Positions 27,119 through 36,251 are shown, numbered from the stretch's first letter. The stretch is DNA of 64,000 bases from Actinomycetota bacterium (GCA_019347715.1 JAHWKU010000001.1:62001-126000); one strand, 5' to 3'. Notes: generated by a model not told the origin, from the letters alone. Made by a program: numbers and translations.

Positions 27119-27388
27119 CTGAACCTCCGTTCTGGCCGCGCTGCTCGCCCCCAGCAGCTGCACAGCCCGACCACGAAGGTCCGATGTTGATCCGAGGGTG
27201 TTCCCCCCTTTGCCTCCCAGAGGCCCAGCTGGGTGGGCCGCGGAGGTTCGGCGGTGGATCTCGCACTGAAAGAATCGGCTATCGAATCCGGTATGTCAAC
27301 TAGCCAAGGACCAGTGAGATTCGGTATGAGGGGCGAGGAATTCTGGGACAACATTCCAGATGTCAACTCGAGAGCTAGCGAGGCGGCC

Positions 27389-28291
27389 ATGGAACCATCC
27401 GAAGTCCCGCGGGCAGTTGAGGCCGCGAGGTCGACTGCCTCCGCTCTGGGCCTTCAGGTCGACGATGCGGTCGTCGTTCACAACTCGGACCGCATCGCGG
27501 TGCGCTTGATCCCCTGTGATGTTCTTGCTCGGGTCGCGCCGCCAGCACATCAAGCTGGCTCACAGTTCGAAGTAGAGGTTGCTCGGCGTCTCGCCGAAAC
27601 CGATAGCCCGGTTGGTGAGCTTGACCCTCGGGTGGAGCCCCGCGTTTATGAGCTCGACGCCTTCGCAATCACGCTATGGACCTACTACGAGTCTGTCGCA
27701 CGGCGCGGGAGGGGCCACGTGGACATCTCGGCCTCAGTGGAAGCGTTCACAGGTTCACACATCGCGCCGGCCGACTATGCGCACGCACTCAGCCGGCTCC
27801 ACGCTGGCCTGCGCCAGATCGAACTCGGGGCACCACACATCACCGATCGAGTCGCCGGTTGGTCCGCGAATCTTGGCGACAGAGAGGTGACTCCAGAGCT
27901 TCTCGGTCCCGACCGGGAACTCCTCAGCAATACACTAAGTCGCGTGAGCACCGCTATTAACAGTTGGGGTGCTGGCGAGCAGTTGTTGCACGGTGAGCCG
28001 CATCCGGGAAACGTGCTGAGCACTAGGAGAGGGCCGCTCTTCGTAGACCTCCAAACGATCCAGCGTGGGCCGGTCGAGTACGACATCGCCTATACCCCCG
28101 AAGAAGTGGCAGAGCACTATCCGGAGGCCAACCAATACCTGGTACACCAATGCCGCATCCTCATGTGGGCTGGGGGCACGACGATGCGCTGGGGCCGAGA
28201 CGACCAGTTCCCCAACCGCGACTACTGGAGAATCGAGGGGCTCAACCAGCTTCGAGCAGCACTCGATCGCTACGGACTGGACTGGGCTTGA
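27389..28291 (+). CDS. Aminoglycoside phosphotransferase-family protein (3)
   Basis: The APH fold is shown by RIAVRLIPCDVL, catalytic HGEPHPGNVL and the metal site FVDLQTIQRGPVEYDIAY. The first Asp of HGD is Glu. I chose the ATG at 27389 (MEPSEVPRAVEAA), 300 aa; earlier starts at 27293 and 27233 are possible. It is divergent from the PafA-like gene. Confidence 0.82.
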   Translation: MEPSEVPRAVEAARSTASALGLQVDDAVVVHNSDRIAVRLIPCDVLARVAPPAHQAGSQFEVEVARRLAETDSPVGELDPRVEPRVYELDAFAITLWTYYESVARRGRGHVDISASVEAFTGSHIAPADYAHALSRLHAGLRQIELGAPHITDRVAGWSANLGDREVTPELLGPDRELLSNTLSRVSTAINSWGAGEQLLHGEPHPGNVLSTRRGPLFVDLQTIQRGPVEYDIAYTPEEVAEHYPEANQYLVHQCRILMWAGGTTMRWGRDDQFPNRDYWRIEGLNQLRAALDRYGLDWA

Positions 28292-28419
28292 CCCGGTTCG
28301 CTGGACAGGCTGAACCGCCAGAAGAGGACAAGCCAAGAGATGAAGTACGTCAAGCGGATCCCGTCAGAGATCCCGAACGGACAGGTCCCAGTCCACAACG
28401 TGATCGGCCCTTCGAGCCG

Positions 28420-29352
28420 ATGAACCAGTGCACCCATCCCAAAGAGCTGCCGGCTGAGGTCCTGGACGACGTGGCCAGCGTGGTCGGGGCAGAGGTCACT
28501 CTTCTCAGTCGCCTACCCGGAGGCGTCAATGAGGGTGCCATGCGCGTCCAGTTGGCCGGAAGGGCAAATGCAGTGCTCAAAGCAGTGCGCCGGGCACACC
28601 CCAACCACCTGGACGAGACGTTGCGAGCCCAGAGAATCGTCGAGCACATGCGTAGGCACGCCTATCCCACCCCGGCCTGGCTCGGAGTAGGGGCCACAGC
28701 CACTCATGTATGGCATCTGATGGACTTCGTTGACGCGGCTCCCGCGCCAGAGCTGACCGCGTCCCTCGTTGAGCAGCTGATGGAGATCATCGAACTCCAG
28801 GCTGGCCAAGCCTCCGAGCCCTACGACCACTGGTCGTACGCCTGGCGGGTCGCCACCGGTCAGGAATCGGTCGATGTGATCGAGACGCCCGAGCAGTCGT
28901 TTCTCCGCCAGTCCATCGCCAGGCTCTCGGAGCATTCCTCCGTGGTTTCGGCCTTGGTCGAGCGCCTGCGGCTCGAGTGTGCCGACTTCCCACCACCACC
29001 AGAGGCACCTGACATGGTCCATGCCGATCTCTCGACCCCCAGCAACGTCCTGGTCCGTGACGGAGCGGTGGTGGCGGTCGTGGACATCGGGAACGCAGGT
29101 AGCGGCACGCGGGCCGAAGATCTCACCGGCCTCGTGTGGTACGCCTTCCAGGATCCGCAGCTGGACGGTGTCCGAATGCGGCTGTGGACGAGAATCCTCG
29201 ACCTGGTCGGCTGGGAGCAGGCGGCGGTGCTCGCTGCGACACACATCCTCCACATGCTCGAGCTCCCCATCCGAGAGGGGCGCCACGATGTCGTTCCAGG
29301 GGTGGTCAAGCGCGGCTACCGTGCGCTCGACGAGCTGAACGCGCTTCGCTAA
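28420..29352 (+). CDS. Aminoglycoside phosphotransferase-family protein (4)
   Basis: This 310-aa APH-fold protein has Lys in NAVLKAVRRA, catalytic VHADLSTPSNVL (HAD in place of HGD) and VVDIGNAGSG with the metal Asp. The ATG at 28420 gives MNQCTHPKELPAEVLDD. It ends 43 bp before the second 97-bp repeat. Confidence 0.84.
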   Translation: MNQCTHPKELPAEVLDDVASVVGAEVTLLSRLPGGVNEGAMRVQLAGRANAVLKAVRRAHPNHLDETLRAQRIVEHMRRHAYPTPAWLGVGATATHVWHLMDFVDAAPAPELTASLVEQLMEIIELQAGQASEPYDHWSYAWRVATGQESVDVIETPEQSFLRQSIARLSEHSSVVSALVERLRLECADFPPPPEAPDMVHADLSTPSNVLVRDGAVVAVVDIGNAGSGTRAEDLTGLVWYAFQDPQLDGVRMRLWTRILDLVGWEQAAVLAATHILHMLELPIREGRHDVVPGVVKRGYRALDELNALR

Positions 29353-29395
29353 CTGTCGCCGGTGGAGATGGTGTGCGAAATGGGGACCTCCGACT

Positions 29396-29492
29396 GCGGA
29401 GATCAGATCTCTATATGAACTTCCGGATGTACTGTTGAGCCTTGAGTAGAAGAAGATTGGATGTGGTGGAGTCGATCCTGACCGAGCGGGCG
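29396..29492. repeat. 97-bp direct repeat, copy 2
   Basis: A copy of the HAD gene 3' end and its downstream bases lies here in an intergenic gap, 5397 bp from copy 1. Confidence 0.9.
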
Positions 29493-29579
29493 GCGAGGAT
29501 TCGTCCTCAGACACCGGGGACCTGATGAGCCGTAGTACGGCCGGTATGGTCGCGATCGGCTGGCCACGGAGGTGCATCG

Positions 29580-30086
29580 GTGGACATTGACCACGACTGG
29601 CACCACGACGGTCGCGTTACACGGTTCATCTGGGTCGGCGACGAAGACGTGGAGATCTCACGCGTTTACGCCGTTGCCTTCACGTCAGATGGGTTGATCC
29701 TGCTCGTCGGCGGTGTTGAAGGCGACGCAGGTTGGCCCGGTCTGTGGCTTCCTGGCGGCGGAGTCGAAGACGGAGAAACGCCCGAAGCCGCGCTCAGGCG
29801 CGAGCTTCTGGAAGAAGCTGGCGCCACGGTGGAGGCACTCAAATCGCTTGGAGCGCAGAGAGCCGAAGACGAGGTCTGGGGCGTGCAACACCACGCCTTC
29901 TACTGGTGCCGAGTGGGCCTCGACGCGAGCTTCGTCCCTCAACACGAGGTCTTCGAACATGAGCTTGTGCCTCGCGAGTCTTTTCTCGACAGACTCTTCT
30001 GGGGTCGCGATGACCCGAAGGCTGAGATGTTGCTCGAACGGGCGAGTGAAATTGACCAAAGCTACGACTCCATGTCCGCCGTATAA
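29580..30086 (+). CDS. Nudix hydrolase
   Basis: The 168-aa protein has an intact Nudix box GGGVEDGETPEAALRRELL plus EEAGA. The start is a GTG (MDIDHDWHHDG). Its stop codon lies inside the left heptamer of a folded attC-like site. The nucleotide or dinucleotide substrate is unknown. Confidence 0.88.
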   Translation: MDIDHDWHHDGRVTRFIWVGDEDVEISRVYAVAFTSDGLILLVGGVEGDAGWPGLWLPGGGVEDGETPEAALRRELLEEAGATVEALKSLGAQRAEDEVWGVQHHAFYWCRVGLDASFVPQHEVFEHELVPRESFLDRLFWGRDDPKAEMLLERASEIDQSYDSMSAV

Positions 30087-30146
30087 CTCGCTGCAGGAGC
30101 CGACGCGGGCTGCGCCCGCGCGGCTCAGCTGCAAGAGTCGTTATGC
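30081..30146 (+). other. attC-like folded recombination site
   Basis: Heptamers GTATAAC (30081-30087) and GTTATGC (30140-30146) flank a 42-base hairpin: TGCAG/CTGCA, GAGCCG/CGGCTC and CGCGGGC/GCCCGCG around a TGC loop, with AG (30127-30128) extrahelical. Size (66 bp) and layout are those of an integron attC, and it lies exactly between two + strand genes. The bulge is on the side opposite to canonical attC. Confidence 0.55.
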
Positions 30147-30709
30147 AGACTGATCGATCCCTTCCTGACCGCATCCACGTCTTCGGGGCTTCGGGTGCCG
30201 GAACGACGAACCTCGGGAAACTCATATCCCATAAATATGGGCACCGACACTTGGATACGGATGACTTCTATTGGCTTCCAACTGATCCGCCCTTTCGGGA
30301 GAAGCGCCGCCCCGAACAAAGGCTAAGGTTGCTCGACTTGGCTATGGGTGGGTCAGAGAAATGGGTGCTCTCCGGCTCACTTGTGGGTTGGGGCGATCCA
30401 CTCATCCCACTCTTCGAGCTTGTCGTGTTCCTATATCTCGATCCCGACGTTAGGTTGGCAAGACTTCGGGCGCGTGAACTTGAGCGTTACGGGCCTGACG
30501 CAATCTCGGTCGGGGGCCCACTCGAGGAGCAACATCGAGCCTTTATGGAGTGGGCAGCCGCTTACGATACCGGCGGCATGGAAGTCCGGAGTCGTGCGCT
30601 TCACGAAGCCTGGATGGCGCAGATACCGTGCCCTGTCGTCCGAATGGAGGCCCGTCGCTCGGCAGACGACCTCTTGAGAGAACTTGAGGAACGGGTTGCC
30701 ACTCGTTAG
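30143..30709 (+). CDS. P-loop kinase-like protein
   Basis: The 188-aa protein has a Walker A-like GASGAGTTNLG in which the usual Lys is Thr, then DTDDFYW and a LID-like Arg-rich RLARLRAREL. This Lys-less loop recurs in a family of adenylate-kinase-like proteins. Its ATG lies within the right heptamer of the preceding attC-like site. Confidence 0.75.
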   Translation: MQTDRSLPDRIHVFGASGAGTTNLGKLISHKYGHRHLDTDDFYWLPTDPPFREKRRPEQRLRLLDLAMGGSEKWVLSGSLVGWGDPLIPLFELVVFLYLDPDVRLARLRARELERYGPDAISVGGPLEEQHRAFMEWAAAYDTGGMEVRSRALHEAWMAQIPCPVVRMEARRSADDLLRELEERVATR

Positions 30710-30746
30710 GCAGGCCATGAGCGTTTCTCGGGAGATGATTTGAACT

Positions 30747-31574
30747 GTGATTCTCTGTTCAAGTGGAGTGTTCTTCCAACGTCAGGCCGATGGTCGGCTG
30801 GTTTCACCACGAAACGACCATGTCCACGACATCCTTGCAGAAGGCCCTCGAATGCCAGTCGATGGCATCGAGATTCTCGTAACAAGACGGATGGTGGGGT
30901 CCCTCAAGCAGGCTGTCGACAAGTTGGGGGCCTCGTCTATTCGATGTCCTACGATTCATGGGCCCAAGCGCGTGGGCGCAGCCCTTCCCTCCCCGGAGGC
31001 GGTCGTTCAACTCGACGAAGCAGCCTGGTTCGCGGCAGCGATTGGTGCACGAGAGGTGGTACTACATCTTTGGGATCTGCCAGAGTCGGATACAGATCTC
31101 GCCGGCCGCTTAGATGCCGTCGTCATCGCCGCTGACCTTGCAGACAAGCACGGCGTCAGGATGCTCATCGAAACCATCCCATGCCAGGCGAGCACGCCAC
31201 TTCGAAATATTCAGCGAGTCCTAGAGCGTGAGCCGCGCGTGGGAGTTGCTCTCGACACCGAGTTTCTCGCGATACACAACGAACTTGAGGAGGCCTTCGC
31301 TTCAGATTGGCTTTGGGCCGATGGCCACGTAAGGCATGTGCACATCAAAGACTATGACGGCAACACTTCTGAGCCTGATGGCACCCGTCGTTATCTCATG
31401 CCCGGCGACGGGCTTATCGACTTTCCTTCTGCGTTCAAGGCCTTGGAGGATCGCGGATTCTCTGGCGCCGTTTCGCTTGAAGCTGCAAACTACTTAGATG
31501 ATGGCCGACCCGACATCGAGAGTGCCTCCCGCGCCCTGGCGCGCATGGCTCATTCTCCCTGGTCCTTCTCCTGA
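30747..31574 (+). CDS. Xylose isomerase-like TIM-barrel protein
   Basis: The 275-aa protein belongs to the sugar-phosphate isomerase/epimerase (AP endonuclease 2) family: EVVLHLWDL, MLIETIPC, GVALDTEF, HVHIKDYDG and AVSLEA supply the usual metal-binding Glu, Asp and His. The GTG start is the first available. The reaction is unknown. Confidence 0.8.
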   Translation: MILCSSGVFFQRQADGRLVSPRNDHVHDILAEGPRMPVDGIEILVTRRMVGSLKQAVDKLGASSIRCPTIHGPKRVGAALPSPEAVVQLDEAAWFAAAIGAREVVLHLWDLPESDTDLAGRLDAVVIAADLADKHGVRMLIETIPCQASTPLRNIQRVLEREPRVGVALDTEFLAIHNELEEAFASDWLWADGHVRHVHIKDYDGNTSEPDGTRRYLMPGDGLIDFPSAFKALEDRGFSGAVSLEAANYLDDGRPDIESASRALARMAHSPWSFS

Positions 31575-31616
31575 TTCCGATGGGATGGCGCGCTGCCCAG
31601 TCCGTTAGACGTTCTC

Positions 31617-32102
31617 ATGGTTGATCCTGGAGTGGTTGCCGAAGAAGTGGGTCGTGTTCTTCGGAACTTCACACTCAAGAGAGACTATGAGCGCGAGGAG
31701 ACTGATCTACAGCCTCATGTCCGAGCGGAGGTTGAGGCTGCTCTGTCCGCGAGGTTTCCAAACGCCGGTCTGGTGACGACAATGAGCGTGGGGGGAAGCG
31801 GCCGACCCTACATGAAAGCCCTTGGGACCAGCTTCTGGCCTGACCTCGTCATCACAGACAACGGAAGCCCCCTGTGCGCCGTGGAAATCAAGCTGATCCA
31901 GCCGGGCTCGGCGAGGGGGATTGCATCATCCATCGGGCAGGCGGTTATCTATTCGTGCGCCTACCCATACGTTTACATCCTGTTGGCACACTTCGGCGTG
32001 TACGACGAGCGGAGCAGCGACCATGACCAAGCCTTGCTTGAACGCCTCACTCCGATGAATGTCGATGTCATCATCAGGGGGCCACATGAGACGCCCAGCT
32101 AG
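31617..32102 (+). CDS. PD-(D/E)XK nuclease-fold protein
   Basis: The 161-aa protein has WPDLVITDNGSPLCAVEIKL, the PD...ExK pattern of restriction-endonuclease-like folds, followed by a helix with SSIGQAVIYS typical of the fold. A GTTAGAC heptamer lies 7 nt before the ATG. It could be a defence nuclease or DNA repair protein; the substrate is unknown. Confidence 0.62.
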   Translation: MVDPGVVAEEVGRVLRNFTLKRDYEREETDLQPHVRAEVEAALSARFPNAGLVTTMSVGGSGRPYMKALGTSFWPDLVITDNGSPLCAVEIKLIQPGSARGIASSIGQAVIYSCAYPYVYILLAHFGVYDERSSDHDQALLERLTPMNVDVIIRGPHETPS

Positions 32103-32119
32103 CGCGTGGAACCGACGGC

Positions 32120-32656
32120 TCAGGAGGGTCTCAACTTCCCGGTTGCCTCCACTATCGACTTCGCGACGGTCGCCGGGTCGCTTCCGGTCGAGTCGATAGT
32201 CAAGTCGTATACAGAGCGGTCGTCCAGGTCGATCCCGTAGTTCGTGCGGAAGCGCTGTCTTTCGGATGCCTCCCGGGTGCGGCTCGCGGCCAGTGCCTGA
32301 TCGACATCGATGCCTTCCCGAGTCGCCACGCGACGGGCCCGCTCCTCTTCGGCAGCATCGATCCACACGCGCGTAGCGTTGAGGCCTTCGTTGGTCACAA
32401 TCCACGCCGCCAAGCGTGATTCGAGTACCACGGGCCCTTGGCGCGCCCGGACGCTCAGCCGCTGATCAAGTTGGAGATCGATTTCACGATCATCCTCGGC
32501 CACCTTCGAAAACTCCGCCAGATCGAAACCCCGTTCCGCCGCCATCGTGCGAAAGAGCGAGCCTCCGTCGATCAGCCCGAGGTCGAGCGCATCGGCCACG
32601 AGTCGGGCCACTGTGCTCGTGCCGGCACCGGGCAGCCCCGAGATCGTGATCACCAT
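32120..32656 (-). CDS. Cytidylate kinase-like protein
   Basis: The 178-aa protein starts MVITISGLPGAGTSTVARL, a P-loop of the type-2 cytidylate kinase style with Thr in place of Lys, then IDGGSLFR and a LID region RRVATREG. I chose the ATG at 32656; an upstream frame lacks similarity. It is convergent with the PD-(D/E)XK gene and may modify a nucleotide or an antibiotic. Confidence 0.75.
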   Translation of the reverse strand: MVITISGLPGAGTSTVARLVADALDLGLIDGGSLFRTMAAERGFDLAEFSKVAEDDREIDLQLDQRLSVRARQGPVVLESRLAAWIVTNEGLNATRVWIDAAEEERARRVATREGIDVDQALAASRTREASERQRFRTNYGIDLDDRSVYDLTIDSTGSDPATVAKSIVEATGKLRPS

Positions 32657-32714
32657 TTGGCGTGCAATATCGGCCACGCCACTGGATCCGAAGTTAGGAG
32701 GCCTTCCGGCACCT

Positions 32715-33533
32715 TCAGGAGCCACAGATGAAAACCCCCGTGTGATTGCTGATCTCGAAGATCCCCTTCCGCTCTAGTACAGCCTCGACTTCACTTCGAA
32801 ACTCCCTCATCACCGCCTCCCATGTAAGGGAATCCGGGAGCTTATGTTCATGAAAGCTCCTAACGCTCTCTAGATAGTCGAGGATCGGTTCGACCTCGGG
32901 CACCTCCAGCCGGGCGCGTACATCGTCACGGACGACGACCTCAAAGAAGGGACGCAACATCGCTTCGCCCTCTTCCATCCGAAACCTCCTCGCGCTGGAG
33001 AGGACCGGCTCCTGTTCCCCGGACCCAAGTCGCGTCACCACACGATCGAAGGTCTCCCTTAACTGCCGCATGTGTTGGAGTCCATTCGTAGCCACAACAA
33101 CCCTTCCCCCAGGGCGCGTTACCCTCCTTAGCTCCGCGATCGCCGCCTCGATGTCCGGGACGTGATAAAGCATGTGGATGCAAAGGGTGGTGTCGAAAGT
33201 ATCTTCAATGAATGGAAGGTGCAGTGCGTCGGCAACTGTTACCGTCGACGTGGCCTTCCTCGCCTCCTGGACCATTCCAGGAGAGAGGTCAACCCCCACG
33301 ACAATCTCAGACCGGTGGGAGAGCTTCTCGAGGTAGGTGCCAGGCCCACACCCAACATCCAATGCGCTCCCGACGGACCCATCGATCCTGCTGACGATCC
33401 AGTCGCTCAGGTCCACCCGGGGGTTTTGGAACCTGTATATCTCCCGCCGGGAACGAAGACTGTCGCTGTCACGGTACGCCTGGTTGACGAGATGATCCCG
33501 GTCTGTGAATCGCCGCTCAGCGTCCATGGCCAC
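32715..33533 (-). CDS. Class I SAM-dependent methyltransferase
   Basis: This 272-aa enzyme shows motif I LDVGCGPGTYLEKL, VGVDLSPGM, DALHLPFIEDTFD and CIHMLYHVPD. It is like small-molecule or ubiE-type methyltransferases. It lies just upstream of the cytidylate kinase-like gene on the same strand, so the two probably form an operon. Confidence 0.87.
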   Translation of the reverse strand: MAMDAERRFTDRDHLVNQAYRDSDSLRSRREIYRFQNPRVDLSDWIVSRIDGSVGSALDVGCGPGTYLEKLSHRSEIVVGVDLSPGMVQEARKATSTVTVADALHLPFIEDTFDTTLCIHMLYHVPDIEAAIAELRRVTRPGGRVVVATNGLQHMRQLRETFDRVVTRLGSGEQEPVLSSARRFRMEEGEAMLRPFFEVVVRDDVRARLEVPEVEPILDYLESVRSFHEHKLPDSLTWEAVMREFRSEVEAVLERKGIFEISNHTGVFICGS

Positions 33534-33617
33534 GAAGCTTCTCAGAAAGCCTCACTCGAAAATCGATCGAGAGGGTTCCCTTTCACGCGCAACTTTGAGC
33601 CGTGATCGAATATCATG

Positions 33618-33733
33618 TGGCCCGATCGTCGTCACTGGCGCTGAGGTGGGATCGACCACCGGGGAGCGACGGTCCGAAAATGCCGTAGCGCCTGGGCATC
33701 TGACAGCCGGGAAGGAGGGTGCGGATGCCCAGG
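33618..33733 (+). promoter_or_regulatory. ZTP (pfl) riboswitch with expression platform
   Basis: The conserved pfl parts are present: CGTCGTCACTGGCGC, GGGATCGACCACCGGGGAGC and the pseudoknot strand CGCCTGGGCA (ending 33698). CCTGGGCATC (33691-33700) can also pair with GATGCCCAGG (33724-33733), an alternative helix enclosing AAGGAGG. ZTP riboswitches commonly control folD. Confidence 0.85.
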
Positions 33734-33844
33734 GAGTCATCTACGAGTTCCAGCGTCAACACGTCTGCCTCGATCCCCGCGTCTGTTCAGCCGACAACCG
33801 CCCCACTGGAGAAAGGAGAGTGCCGATGGCCCGCGCGCGTCTGA
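33725..33844 (+). CDS. Candidate 39-aa leader frame
   Basis: It is preceded by AAGGAGG (33712-33718) and its ATG lies in the alternative riboswitch helix. The Ser/Thr-rich product (MPRESSTSSSV...) ends 16 bases inside folD in another frame, so it could couple folD translation. Confidence 0.4.
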   Translation: MPRESSTSSSVNTSASIPASVQPTTAPLEKGECRWPARV

Positions 33845-34707
33845 TGGATGGATCCCGAATGGCCCAGGACATCACCCTTCACGCTGCCGAACGGGCCGAC
33901 GAGTTCGCGAAGCGGACCGGCCGGCAACCCTGCCTCGCGACCGTCTTGGTGGGCGATGATCCTGCCTCCGCCACTTACGTAAGGATGAAGGGCAACACAT
34001 GTCGGGAGGCGGGTATCGAATCCCGTCGAATTACCCTTCCGGCCGCTAGCAACACAAACGAAGTTGAGGGTGAGATCGCTAAGCTGTCGCGCGACCCTTC
34101 CGTTGATGGGATCTTGCTACAGCATCCCGTTCCCGAGCATGTTGACGAACGTACTGCGTTCGAAGCCATCGCTCCTGAGAAGGATGTGGACGGTGTCACC
34201 ATGCACTCCTTCGCAGCCATGGCGTTCGGATGCCGTGGCTTCGTATCGTGCACCCCTGGCGGAATCATGCGACTGCTCGATGCTTACGATGTCGATATTG
34301 CTGGAAAGAACGCGGTGGTCGTGGGGCGCAGTCCTATCCTGGGAAAACCTGTTGGCATGCTTCTGCTATCTCGTAACGCAACTGTGACCTACTGCCACTC
34401 AAGAACCCAGGATCTTCCCTCCATCCTCAGGGCCGGTGACATCGTCGTAGCTGCCGTGGGCAAGCCGAAGTTCATCAGTGGTGACTGGCTGAAGCCCGGG
34501 GCAGTAGTCGTGGATGCCGGTTACAACGAAGGAAACATTGGCGATGTCGACTTCGATGAAGCGATTGACCGAGCCGGTCTCATCACTCCAGTGCCCGGAG
34601 GAGTTGGCCCTATGACGATCGCGGTGCTCATGGAGCAGACGGTGGATGCAGCATTCGGACAAGTGAATCTCGACAAGTCGTCACGAGCGCAGTCGACACG
34701 AGCTTAG
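33826..34707 (+). CDS. folD: Bifunctional methylene-THF dehydrogenase/cyclohydrolase FolD
   Basis: It interconverts 5,10-methylene- and 10-formyl-tetrahydrofolate. The 293-aa protein shows TYVRMKGN (the YxxxK catalytic Lys), DGILLQHPVPEHVD, EKDVDGVT, VVVGRSPILGKPVGMLL for NADP binding and PVPGGVGPMT. The substrate loop is divergent from common FolD (QHPVP for QLPLP). AAAGGAGAG precedes the ATG at 33826. Control by a ZTP riboswitch is expected. Confidence 0.95.
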   Translation: MARARLMDGSRMAQDITLHAAERADEFAKRTGRQPCLATVLVGDDPASATYVRMKGNTCREAGIESRRITLPAASNTNEVEGEIAKLSRDPSVDGILLQHPVPEHVDERTAFEAIAPEKDVDGVTMHSFAAMAFGCRGFVSCTPGGIMRLLDAYDVDIAGKNAVVVGRSPILGKPVGMLLLSRNATVTYCHSRTQDLPSILRAGDIVVAAVGKPKFISGDWLKPGAVVVDAGYNEGNIGDVDFDEAIDRAGLITPVPGGVGPMTIAVLMEQTVDAAFGQVNLDKSSRAQSTRA

Positions 34708-34742
34708 ACGGGATGCACCGCCAAAGATCATCAGGAGACGTT

Positions 34743-35246
34743 ATGAACTCAGGCTCCGAGATATTGATGGAGGCTCGTAGGACCGAGGTCGCTGACGCCC
34801 CAGTGGTGTCGGAGATCCTCAAGGACGCCGCGCGCTGGCTGCTATCGAAAGGCATCGATCAGTGGCATCCACACCATTTCCGTGAAGAACGGCTGAGCCG
34901 TCAGATGGCCTCTGGTGAGTTCTGGGTCGGCGAGGTCGAGGGAGCGCCCACCGGTGTATTCCGCCTGCTCTGGTCCGACCCAATCTTGTGGCGCGGGCAC
35001 CGTGGCGAGGCCGGATATATCCACAACGTCGCCGTCGCCGAGGGATGGCATGGAAAGGGCATCGGTAGGCTCTTGCTGGCCGAGGCGGAGAGGCTGATCG
35101 CCGAAAGAGGAAGAGGAATCGCGCGCTTAGATTGCATACTCGGGAACGAGCGCCTCCGACGCTACTACCTGGAGACAGGATATCGACAGGTCGGCGAGAG
35201 GATCGGCGAGAAGCTTCAGGCGTGGCTATTCGAGAAGCACCTCTAG
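34743..35246 (+). CDS. GNAT acetyltransferase (1)
   Basis: The 167-aa protein has NVAVAEGWHGKGIGRLLLAE, the acetyl-CoA-binding R/Q-x-x-G-x-G/A motif A, and the C-terminal RRYYLETGYRQVGE. The ATG at 34743 follows AGGAG. The acceptor substrate is unknown. Confidence 0.86.
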   Translation: MNSGSEILMEARRTEVADAPVVSEILKDAARWLLSKGIDQWHPHHFREERLSRQMASGEFWVGEVEGAPTGVFRLLWSDPILWRGHRGEAGYIHNVAVAEGWHGKGIGRLLLAEAERLIAERGRGIARLDCILGNERLRRYYLETGYRQVGERIGEKLQAWLFEKHL

Positions 35247-35411
35247 CGACGCGCTAGTCTTCGAAGGCAGATGGTCGGCCCACGTATTTGCAGAAGCGGA
35301 AGATATAGATATGAGAGTTGGGTTTATCTGCTCGCTGCTTCCCATAGAGCTAAGGCGATGGCAGTCCTGCTAGATCCGATCAAAGCTCCAAAGATGTAGG
35401 AACATCTCAGC

Positions 35412-36251
35412 GTGACTGGTGACGGTGAAACCGCCCACACTGACGATGCTCCTCGCGAGTCAGGGGAGCCCGTAGGAAGTGTGGAAGTCCCTGGGTCAGT
35501 GATGGAGATTGCCAAAGGTGCACCGCTTCGCTGCGTCTGGATAAATGGGCTCGGCGGCCTCACGTTCGAACTGACAGGTGCCGACCGCTTTATCAAATGG
35601 GCGCCGCCGGGGGTCGATCTGCGTCTGATGGAAGAGGCGGAGCGACTTCGCTGGGCGGCGGAGTACTCCAGTGTCCCCGAGGTAATCGATGTAGGGACGG
35701 CCGATGACGGATCCACCTGGTTGTTGACAGTGGCGCTGCCCGGCAAGACCGCGGTTGCTGACGAATTCAAAGGGACTCACCTCAGAACGGTGCGCCTCCT
35801 CGGCGAAGCACTGCGAGTTCTTCACGACGCACTGCCGGTAGAGACGTGCCCCTTCACGTGGTCGGCGGATGAAAGGGTGGGGCGGGCCCGGGCGCGCGCG
35901 AGTGCCGGACTTGCCGATCCCCGATGGTGGGATGGTTCGCATCAGCACCTGTCGGTAGACGAGGCGCTGGCACTCGTTGGGGTACCTCCGCCCATCGACG
36001 AACTAGTCGTGTGCCACGGCGATGCGTGCTCGCCCAACACCCTGATCGATTCGGAAGGCCGCTTTGCCGGTCACGTTGACCTCGGCTACCTCGGCACTGC
36101 CGACCGATGGGCGGATCTCGCCATCGCTACGTGGTCCACAACGTGGAACTACGGCCCGGGGTGGGAGGGGGAGTTGCTCGCCGCTTACGGAATCGAAGCG
36201 GACGAGGAGCGCACTAAGTACTACCGTCTCCTCTGGGATCTAGGCGATTAG
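35412..36251 (+). CDS. APH(3')-like aminoglycoside phosphotransferase (5)
   Basis: This 279-aa protein is the most typical antibiotic kinase here: VCHGDACSPNTLI, AGHVDLGYLGTADRWADL and the APH(3') ending NYGPGWEGELLAAYG with KYYRLLWDLG. In this family the C-terminal acidic residues bind the aminoglycoside. Kanamycin-type phosphorylation is plausible but unproved. The start is a GTG. Confidence 0.88.
   Translation: MTGDGETAHTDDAPRESGEPVGSVEVPGSVMEIAKGAPLRCVWINGLGGLTFELTGADRFIKWAPPGVDLRLMEEAERLRWAAEYSSVPEVIDVGTADDGSTWLLTVALPGKTAVADEFKGTHLRTVRLLGEALRVLHDALPVETCPFTWSADERVGRARARASAGLADPRWWDGSHQHLSVDEALALVGVPPPIDELVVCHGDACSPNTLIDSEGRFAGHVDLGYLGTADRWADLAIATWSTTWNYGPGWEGELLAAYGIEADEERTKYYRLLWDLGD

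Noticed and set aside
25647..27388. Search for a Pup gene next to the PafA-like gene
   Set aside because: No short frame ending in GGE or GGQ was found on either strand nearby.
31575..31616. attC site before the PD-(D/E)XK gene
   Set aside because: GTTAGAC is perfect but no left heptamer or convincing hairpin is present.
35320..35330. GTTGGGT heptamer before the APH(3')-like gene
   Set aside because: No folded structure next to it; a 7-mer alone is expected by chance.
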